Below, piece by piece: positions 40,101 through 47,904 of a stretch of DNA of 64,000 nucleotides (position 1 is its first letter; the number at the start of each line of letters is the position of its first letter). The position numbers and the translations under genes are program-made. This DNA comes from Pectinophora gossypiella (taxonomy: Eukaryota; Arthropoda; Insecta; Lepidoptera; Gelechiidae): assembly GCF_024362695.1 (NCBI RefSeq), contig NC_065415.1, forward strand, positions 7,233,438-7,297,437. Reading direction: 5' to 3'. Under the pieces are notes generated by a model. That model searched no databases and was not told the origin of the DNA. It saw nothing but the letters and a program-made list of their open reading frames with translations.

Positions 40101-42499
40101 TGCTTTTGCGATGGAAAATTCCACTTGATATTAACTCAGAATTATGGTCTGAATCACCCATTAGAGCTTTCGTTACGATGTTACTAACACCTTGTATGTA
40201 GGTATTGTATGTGATAGTGGTATGTGGTAAACTGTATCGCTATAATAGTCGAAAGATTTTATATTTAAGAAAAATCAAGTTTATATATAAGTACTTATAT
40301 ATTATTTTGCCCTACAAATGTCTTTCAAATGAAGCTAAGATTTTTTTAGCTGATCATAATGGAAGCAGACATTTTTATACACTTTAACAAAGTTTAATTA
40401 CTTATATATAAACTTTAATTACTGAGTTTTACTCGTTTACACCAAAAACGATGTAAAAATATTCCAGTGATGCATATTTTTTAGATCGATCTTGTTCCAA
40501 TTATTCTTTTGACCTTTCAAGATTTGCACCTGTTCAAGGATGATAACAATATTAATTTGATTTTATAAATTATGCAGCTAGAATTATCGTATTAATTAAT
40601 ATGTTATCGTAGTATAAAATTAATCCTTTTATACACGCAAACTTTGTACCATGTTATTTAAATCATTTTATTTAGTGTTTTTATTGTTGTCGTTTCATTC
40701 GTGTGTAAAGTTATAAACGTAGGCAGAAACAACACTTCGTACACCCACGTAGTACTTAGTGTTTGAAAGATCTTATTTTCAAGACCCAATTTTTTGTTAA
40801 CATCAGAAATAGTACAAAACTAAAATATTATTTACTCAATTTAAATATGACTGCAACCACTACTGTCTACTACACTACACTACTACTACACCACTTCACT
40901 ACTACATTATACTATAAGTACGAGAAAGTTCCTCCACCAACCCGCAGTGGAGCAGCGTGGTGGAGTATGCTCCATACCCCCTCCGGTTGATTGAGGGGAG
41001 GCCTGTGCCCAGCAATGGGACGTATATAGGCTGTTTATGTGTACGAGAAAGTTATAAGTGACTTCATAAAAAAAAAATGGGTAAAGTTATTTCCTAATAA
41101 ATGTTTTAATGTTTCAAGGCTAATGTTGTTTTTCACTCGTATTAGGAAAAACACTTGCCAGAGGAGAGCGCTTGAAGACATGTTGTATTTGTTGAAAGTA
41201 AGAACCCAGAGGGTGTGAAGGGGGCCTATTTGCTTTAGTCTAGCCTCGCTTGCACTAACGGAGTAAGGAGGCAAACGATACAAATAAGCTGTATATAGGA
41301 TGTTTATACAGGTGTGAATTGTGATAAAAGTAAAAATAATGGTACATTTCAAATCAAACTTACTCCATTCTGTCAATAACACAATCCTTCGCACCTTTAG
41401 CGACGCCCTCGACCAAGGTGATATTAACCAAATCAAGTATGGTGATGGTCAGATCCTTGATTGCAAAGGGATCGATTGGTGGAATGCCATATTCAGGGAT
41501 GCCAGTCTTGCCAATGTCCCTTATGACAGACTGCAAGAGACTCTTCTGACATTCTCCATCAGAAATGCTGCATTTTCCTAAAGTATCCACTGAAAGAAGT
41601 AAAGAAATCGCAATAAAAATGTTATTTTTTACTAAGACAGGAAGCAACTTATACAACATTGATGAAAAAATGGTTATTTTAAACAATTATGATGAATTAA
41701 CCAATTCGTTCTGGCAATGAAATAAAAAAAAATATACGCCTTGCGATGACGCAATATATTTAAGAATACATCCCGTTTTGCCCCGGTCTCTACAATAACA
41801 GCCAATTCACAACCAATAAAAAGTCAACTATACAGGATGTTAGTGACATCGTAATTAAATCTTTGAGGGATGATTCAGACCATGATTCTGAGTTGATATC
41901 AAGTGGAGTTTTCCATCGCAAAAGTATGGAACTGCGAATAATTTAAAAAACAAAAAGTTTCATGCATTCCATTTTAAATTCAACTTGATATCAATTCAGA
42001 ATCATGGGCTGAATCATCCCCGTCAGTATTTGGTACCATGTCACTAACACCCATACGCACTTGTGGCTACCTGTATGTACTTATACGGTGTGTAAGTGAC
42101 ATCGTAACGAATACTGAGGGGGGTAATTCAGCTCATCATTCTGTGTAATATCACGAGGAATTTTCCATTGCAAAGTATAGAATTTAAAATAATTTAAAAA
42201 AGACGAAAAAATCCACTTGATATTAACTCAGAATCATGGTCTGAATTATTCACCTCAGTATTCGGTACGATGTCACTAACGCTCTATATATTTAAGATAT
42301 ATTATATCCTGTTTTGGATAATAAATTCCCAAACAACAGTAGGCATCTTCCTAGTACGCCATATAGGATACCAGTATTTAGAAAATAAAGTCACTTAAAA
42401 TCTTTAGAAGGAAAATGCAACCATTTAACACTTACAGAAGGCCGATTCACAACTGAACACAGAGCACATGAGCAAAACAAACGATGTTTTGGCAAACAT
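37200..42499 (-). CDS. Takeout/JHBP-family secreted protein, gene 4
   Basis: Exons on the minus strand: 42436-42499, 41364-41589, 39418-39569, 37866-38021 and 37200-37378. All are GT-AG, phases 1, 2, 1, 1; the 777 nt encode 258 residues. Residues 1-21 are a signal peptide and C28/C35 the family Cys pair. Exon 2 reads KTGIPEYGIPPIDPF and LVEGVAKGAKDC. Exon 3 reads CDLTIKGRYKAYG and GGATVHGDGKGKV. Exon 4 reads TFAANNIYLG. Exon 5 reads LNDNWKFIMQSFGKPFLDKA and HKFFDVVPTKYYLTDD. It is the first gene of the array in the direction of transcription, and no further Takeout exon is visible upstream to 64000. Introns 1, 2 and 3 each contain M1 elements, and intron 3 also holds a 678-bp nested transposon. 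Splice sites are unaffected. Confidence 0.93.
37493..37585 (-). repeat. SINE family B, tail fragment
   Basis: TCGTGTGGGTTGTGAGGTGG, CCCTGGTGTTAGGGTTACTA and GGCCCCTGACATGGCTT. It lies in intron 4 of Takeout gene 4. Confidence 0.65.
38149..39298 (+). mobile_element. M1 dimer interrupted by another transposon
   Basis: First unit about 38149-38376, linker with CTACTTGTATGGCTACTA, second unit about 38411-39298. The right arm of the second unit is split at CTTGATAG by the 678-bp element at 38563-39240. Removing that element and one target copy restores M1 arm order. It lies in intron 3 of Takeout gene 4. Confidence 0.75.
38563..39240. mobile_element. Nested 678-bp non-autonomous DNA transposon
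   Basis: Terminal inverted repeats are GGGTACGTATCATAAT at the left and its complement at the right. Perfect 8-bp target duplications CTTGATAG lie at 38555-38562 and 39241-39248. The interior has two copies of a GCATAAGTTTACAATGTATA-type segment, a GC-rich hairpin with TATGGCAGGGGGC/GCCCCCTGCCATA arms (about 38819-38857), and no transposase. An 8-bp duplication fits hAT or Merlin-like elements; the GGG terminus leans towards Merlin, but I am not sure. Confidence 0.85.
39653..39740 (+). repeat. LINE 3' tail fragment
   Basis: AGGATCGAAGCAAATGGAAT and TCGGCTTACCCCGTTGGG followed by TATGTATG match the 3' end of the LINE remnant at 20965-21275. Confidence 0.55.
39905..39976 (+). repeat. LINE 3' tail fragment, second copy
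   Basis: GGATCGAAGCAAATGGAATT followed by CGATGGGAAATAGGCGTGAG. It abuts the M1 element starting at 39977, which appears to have inserted in the tail. Confidence 0.55.
39977..40194. mobile_element. M1 MITE
   Basis: CAGGGCGTTAGTGACATCG at the left with a small deletion, GATGTTACTAACACCTTG at the right, and palindromic arms meeting near 40075. It lies in intron 2 of Takeout gene 4. Confidence 0.75.
40928..41040 (+). repeat. SINE family A, 5'-truncated
   Basis: Starts within CCTCCACCAACCCGCAGTGG and runs to the tail TATATAGGCTGTTTATGTG. It lies in intron 2 of Takeout gene 4. Confidence 0.75.
41833..42287 (+). mobile_element. M1 dimer
   Basis: First unit about 41833-42050, linker with CACTTGTGGCTACCTGTATG, second unit about 42085-42287 ending CACTAACGCTCTA. 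It lies in intron 1 of Takeout gene 4. Confidence 0.75.
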
Positions 42500-42561
42500 G
42501 TTTTTGGATGATGCAGTTCTACTCTACAATTACTAATGGCGACCGCATGTGACCACTAGGG

Positions 42562-42569
42562 TATTTATA
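42562..42569 (-). promoter_or_regulatory. TATA box of Takeout gene 4
   Basis: The minus strand reads TATAAATA, 63 bp upstream of the ATG. Confidence 0.6.
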
Positions 42570-43130
42570 TTAATGCCAGATAGCCTAAAAAACTTGGAAG
42601 ACCGGTTTGAAAAACATCAATAAATTCACAACCCTAAGAAATGAATGTAGGTAATACCTACCAAAAACATATTTGCGGAATCAAAACTAAGATGAGATAA
42701 GAACAACGTTAAGAATATAATTATAAAAAGGTACGTCGCTATAAACAACAACAATACACATGGACTCTGTTAAGTCTTCATTGTTAATTTTATTTGGGTC
42801 AGTCTAAAGTTGTCAGTTCCGTAAATATACGAGTAACATGTTTGTATAATATATCAGGTAATTGAACAAAAAAAAAACCTGTGTTGATCCCACTTTTATA
42901 GAACGAAGGCATCCTTCAGATTGAATTTAAGACTCTCAAATTAAATGAAATTTCTGTTACTATTTGTGTCTTGTTGTCATATTGTTTCTACATGTTATCC
43001 CTTGCACAATAAGACACGCATAGTTGAAAATATAAATAAGATATATTCATAATTCTTAGACCTGGTATTTACAGTTTTGACTAACGTACGTATTTGTAGG
43101 TTCATAAATATCATTAATATAAACTTACCT

Positions 43131-43421
43131 AACGGCCTCCATGGTCCAGTGGGAGCGTTGGGCTCACGATCCGGAGGTCCCGGGTTCGAATCCCGGTGGG
43201 GACATATAACAAAAATAACAAAAATCACTTTATGATCCCTAGTTTGGTTAGGACATTACAGGCTGATCACCTGATTGTCTAAAAAGTATGATGATCCGTG
43301 CTTCGGAATGCACGTTAAGTAGTTGGTCAGGGGCCTTTGGTAGCTCAATAGATGACCCTGACACCAGTGTTGATGAGGTTGGTACTCCACCTCACAACCC
43401 ACACGATAGAAGAAGAAGATA
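43131..43421 (+). repeat. SINE family B, near full length
   Basis: Head CGGCCTCCATGGTCCAGTGG, B-box-like GGGTTCGAATCCCGG, body CTGATCACCTGATTGTC, tail ending CCCACACGATAGAAGAAG. The tRNA-like head folds poorly and lacks a full cloverleaf. Confidence 0.8.
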
Positions 43422-43499
43422 AACTTACCTCAGAAACTCACATTGGGATGGGGCTATTATTGTGTACTGACTTGCTATATACAACTTGCATAAAACGTC

Positions 43500-43690
43500 A
43501 ACAGCCTATATACGTTTCATTATTGGGCACACCATCATCTTCCCCCTAGCATTATCCCGTTTTTCACAATGTCCGCTTACCCACAATTGGGCACATGCCT
43601 CTCTTAAATCAACCAGATGGCCTATGGCTCCATTACACACACACAGCTTGTTGAAGGTGTTTGGGCTGGTACCTAACCTAACTTATTCGC
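43500..43690 (-). repeat. Degenerate SINE family A copy
   Basis: ACAGCCTATATACGTTTCAT, a foreign or diverged middle with CCCGTTTTTCACAATGTCCG, then GGGCACATGCCTCTC and TTGAAGGTGTTTGGG. An old, rearranged copy. Confidence 0.45.
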
Positions 43691-44212
43691 CATTGTTTTC
43701 AAGACACATGTCAATTGCCAAGACCAACGACTTCTTCCCAACCTAGTATTGAAAAATATCCTACTGACCTCTAAGTAACAGGTCACTAACCTATTGTTTA
43801 TATTTAATCAATCATGTTTGACAATCACTTTAGCAATTCATCTTCGGGTTGCGTTTGTACGAAAACATAGTCTATATAGAAACTTAGACAACTCGGTTCC
43901 TTATAGCCACATTATTTTTTCGATTCTCAGTGGAACGGTTTGAAAGATTAAGACGCAAACTATAGGAGGCAGTGTAGGCACAAGGAAACTGAGCTAAAAC
44001 GTATTAAAACATTAAATATTAACATACACCTGGGGTTAACACGTTACTTTTTCCTGGACATAAACTTAAGGAAGTAGGTACTATGAAAAATGCTACTTAC
44101 AATTATAGTTCAGATTTCAAACTTAAAGGGACAACAGCTGACTCAATAATTATGTGACAGCCTGTAACTACTTACCTGCTTGTGTATTATTATTCTCAAA
44201 TATATTGTTGTA

Positions 44213-44563
44213 CTGCCTCCGTGGTCTAGTGGTTAGAGCGTTCTAGTGGTTAGAGCGTAAGGCTCACGAAGTGAAGGTCCAAGTTCGATTCTCGATGGGG
44301 ACAGTGTCGAAATCACTTTGTGAGACTGACCTTTGTTTGGTAAGGACTTTCAGGCTTGAATCACCTGATTGTCTGAAAAAGTAAGATGATTCCGTGCTTC
44401 GGAGGGCACGTTAAGCCGTTGGTGACGGCTATCAGCCGTAAAAACACCTCCACCAACCCGCAGTGGAGCAGCGTCGTGGAGTATGCTTCATACCCCCTCC
44501 GGTTGATTGAGGGGAGGCCTGTGCCCAGCAGTGGGACATATATAGGCTGTTTATGTATGTATA
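44213..44563 (+). repeat. SINE family A, full length with duplicated A-box segment
   Basis: The head TGCCTCCGTGGTCTAGTGGT is followed by a 17-bp tandem duplication TTCTAGTGGTTAGAGCG, then a B-box-like AGTTCGATTC. The complete body and the tail GGGACATATATAGGCTGTTT follow. Useful as the reference copy of the family on the plus strand. Confidence 0.85.
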
Positions 44564-44882
44564 TTGTTGTACAATACAGTAATGAGTTCGAAACTACAGC
44601 AAAAGTATAAAAGCGAATTTAAAGGACTACATTAATTTGGAAAACTATACTATTTATCAGTAAGTAGTATACCAAGCTCTAAAATAATAAACAAAACGAG
44701 AATAAAATAAAATGATATTATACTAAAAGGACACTATTGGGTCGAAAAAAAACAAAAAAAAACTAAAGGTACAATCTGAAATAAAAAATGCAGAAAAAAC
44801 AAAGTTTCATCAAGGAGTTTCGTTAATACGTCAAGTGACCTGGGGCAGTAATAAAAAAGAAACTGAGAATGACTTATTTTTT

Positions 44883-44995
44883 GTGTGGGTTATCAGGTCG
44901 ATAACCGTCCTCACCAACCCTGGTGTCCGGGTTGTTACTGAGCCAACGAAGGCCCATAAGTGACGTGGCCCATTTAGCCACTACTTACTTACTTC
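44883..44995 (-). repeat. SINE family B, tail fragment
   Basis: GTGTGGGTTATCAGGTCGAT, CCCTGGTGTCCGGGTTGTTA and a GCCCATAAGTGACGTGGCCC block. Confidence 0.6.
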
Positions 44996-46359
44996 AGTAA
45001 ATAAGAAAGAGGCGCGGAACCTCTTTCTGTTTTTCTGTGTAAGTGTCCAAGTTTCACATCCATAGAGGGCTTTACTCCATACGAAAGTTTTGATGCATCG
45101 TTATCTGATTAGTTTGGCTTATCTTAGCCTTGAATATGCACGCACCCCTTGTTATGGAAGGAAAATCCCAGCACAAAATTCTATTTTTGTTTTCCATTTT
45201 TTATTCAAATGAATTTACCTACAGTCTTATTTTTTTATCGTAAAATATATATTATTATCAGTTTCCTCAAAGTTATTTATATTTCCTAAATTGAAATTCT
45301 TAGACTTCTTCCACACTGGTGTTTTTTGTGGGTAGGCGATACCACGCAAACGTAGCATATCACTTGGCCAGGAAAATGCCGAGAAAAAACGTGAGTAGGT
45401 ATATTCGATGTGCATGTACGTAGTTTTTGGCAGACTTAGTATCAACAGAACAAGCACGGCGGAGTAGGTTCCATACCCCGGTTGATTATTGAGGCATACA
45501 ATACAAACAGTGTAGTTTGTATATATCGGATGCTTTGTCTACAACTGTGGTCTACAATATTGAAACTATTTTCGTATGCTTTGTCTCACTGGGAAAAATA
45601 AACAATACGGTTTTAAACGAATCGTAAATCAACTTCACACTAAACTTGTATCCAACAGGATTCGCAAACTGTGACTTAATGCGTGTCGAGGTAAAATTAA
45701 AATTCATTTATAAAAATCTTCAACCTCTACAATTTGTCCAGGCGTTATCTAAGCAAAGCGCCTACAATATATTTTATAGACTTTGTTCACTTATACGTAA
45801 TAAGTATTGCTTGTTATTTAAATACAGGCGCTTTCTTACGAGTTTTGGTTCTCATTCATTCATCATTCCATTCACTACGGAGAAATAATAAAAATCCAGC
45901 TTAATTTATATGTGTTTAATTTCCTCTTTGGAAAAAAAAATGCGAAGGTTCCATTTCCTTTCGGAGGGACGGGCACTCATAATTATGTTATATGCCGAAA
46001 AACGGATTTTTCTTTTGTAATATTTATATACATATTGCCTTGTTACAGTCGTATTGAAGTGACTGACAAGATTACAGACCGGAACTAAATAACACGGAAA
46101 TCTGCTTTTCTTTGGAGTTACGTCAACTACAAAAAAAATCGTCGAAACATTTCTAAATAACAAAATATGTCTATCATGTACCTGCCTACACTTGACCTAT
46201 AAAAATTCCATATAATAGTTTACACATAATCTTAAGTACCAATTGCCAAGAATTTTCTTGGAGCGTATTATATTTATAGGGAAATATACGATTCTATGTG
46301 TATCCTATGTAACCAACTGAATTAGGATATTTTTTGAGTTTGAGTCACAAAGCCACTCT
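44996..46359. other. Intergenic DNA, no gene seen
   Basis: AT-rich spacer with a few short chance frames (for example 45646-45888 and 45906-46163) and no recognised domain. A GTTCCATTTCCTTTCGG block near 45950 weakly resembles the long-TIR MITE end. Confidence 0.4.
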
Positions 46360-46475
46360 GGTTTTTCCTTCGCGGGTTGAAAGGTCAGACAGGCAGTCGC
46401 TTCTGTAAAAAACCGGACCTGTCAAATTTTCTGGTTAGGTAAGCGGACCCTGTGAATAACGGGATAATAGGGAGA
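46360..46475 (-). repeat. SINE family E fragment
   Basis: Minus-strand homologue of 31915-32045: GAAAGGTCAGACAGGCAGTC, then ACCTGTCAAATTTTCTGGTT and CGGACCCTGTGAATAACGGG. Confidence 0.6.
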
Positions 46476-46685
46476 TCATGATAAGTTACAATGCCACTTC
46501 ATCTAGCTTGTTATATTACCTACTCCAAAAACCATGCTAAGATTTTCTATTCATTCATCATCATGTCTAGAAAAGATCACCATATTTTAACTGCCTCAAT
46601 ATATCAAATCATAAAGAACTACGTGTATTCAAAACACAGTCTCTACGCGCCTGTAGTGAGACGGAGGTAGGTCTTGCAAAAAATA

Positions 46686-47173
46686 CAGGGTGTTAGTGAC
46701 ATCGTAACGAAAACTTTGAGGGATGATTCAGGCCATGATTCTGAGTTGATATTAAGTGGAATTTTCCGTCGCAAAAGTATGGAACGGAAAATAATTTAAA
46801 TAAGCTCTAAAATTTTCATGACTTCTTCGACAGGAAATTCCACTTGATATCGACTCAGAATCATGGTCTGAATCGTCCCCTTCAGAATTCGTTACAGTGT
46901 CACTAACACCCATACCTACTTGTATGGCTACTGTATGTACTTGTATGGGGTGTAAGTGACATCGTAACGAATACTGAGAGGGATGATTCAGCTGATTATT
47001 TTGAGTTAATATGAAGTGGAATTTTCCATCGCAAAAGTATAGAATTGAAAATAATTAAAAAAGACTAAAAAACTAACATGAATTTTGCGACGGAAAATTC
47101 CACTTGATATTAACTCAGAATCATGGCCTGAATCATCCCTCTGAGTATTCGTTACGATGTCACTAACACCCTG
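46686..47173 (+). mobile_element. M1 dimer, best-preserved copy
   Basis: First unit 46686 to about 46911. The linker is CATACCTACTTGTATGGCTA followed by CTGTATGTACTTGTATGGG. The second unit starts GTGTAAGTGACATCGTAACG and ends at 47173 with CACTAACACCCTG. The outer termini are flanked by TA. Confidence 0.8.
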
Positions 47174-47329
47174 TATAGGTCGGTCAGTTGACTCCAAGAC
47201 TGTTTGAATAGCATCCAAGGTCGTTGACATAAATATTAATTCATTAATTATTACAATCAGTAATTTAATATACACTGGTCCGTAAACCTAAGTTTCACAC
47301 TTATATTATAATAACTTTTTTTGCACGAG

Positions 47330-47882
47330 TGTTACAAGTACCACCCCCTTCACGCCCCAATTATAATAATACTAAGTAGCATAATACTATAATACATTAC
47401 CAGTCATTTATTAAAATTCTATAATTAATATTTAGTTAAGTTTTAACCTATAGAAATACTTTATTGATTATAAAAGACTGTTTATTGCTTTGTTAAGATT
47501 GATTTATACTTTAGTTTGTCATTGGATAGATGGCTTTACTGTTGTTGCAAATAACTATACCCATCACGCCTGATTTTAATAATACCAGTTACCAATAATT
47601 CATTAAATTATATAATTAATATTTAATTAAGGTAAAATCTATAGAAATACTTATTTAATTATAAAAGACAGTTCATTATTTTGTTTAGATTGATTTATGT
47701 ACACTAGATGGCGTTAGTATGTACAATTTTAGAATTAGTTTGAAGCGTAAGTGACAGATATTCAAATATGGTTGTTATCGTTGAAGATTCTAAAAAGAGA
47801 ACGGAATTGTAAAAGTAAATAATATAATAAAATATTGTGACAATTAACTGGAGTTTCCTTCTAAAGTGTTTGGCAAGTAATA
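47330..47882 (+). repeat. 5' LTR of the mdg3-like element
   Basis: Starts TGTTACAAGTACC and ends GGCAAGTAATA. Internally it holds a diverged direct duplication of roughly 150-190 bp: segment A about 47350-47540 and segment B about 47562-47710. They share TATAATTAATATTTA, TATAGAAATACTT and AGATTGATTTAT. Confidence 0.93.
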
Positions 47883-47884
47883 CT

Positions 47885-47897
47885 TCAGAAGTGGGAT
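47885..47897 (+). promoter_or_regulatory. Primer binding site, tRNA-Leu type
   Basis: TCAGAAGTGGGAT, two bases after the LTR. It is complementary to the acceptor-stem and T-arm side of a tRNA-Leu 3' end but starts about five bases in from the CCA end, leaving the terminal CCA and next bases unpaired. The assignment is from memory of tRNA-Leu 3' sequences. Confidence 0.6.
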
Positions 47898-47904
47898 AGA
47901 GAAG

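Noticed and set aside
43131..43215. Possible tRNA genes (also at 44213, 56741, 57560, 61368)
   Set aside because: Box A and box B are present, but each belongs to a SINE head with family body and tail attached and no complete cloverleaf.
42500..47329. A possible fifth Takeout gene upstream of gene 4
   Set aside because: I looked for the signal-peptide exon, the GIPPxDPF exon and the FGKPF exon on both strands and saw none.
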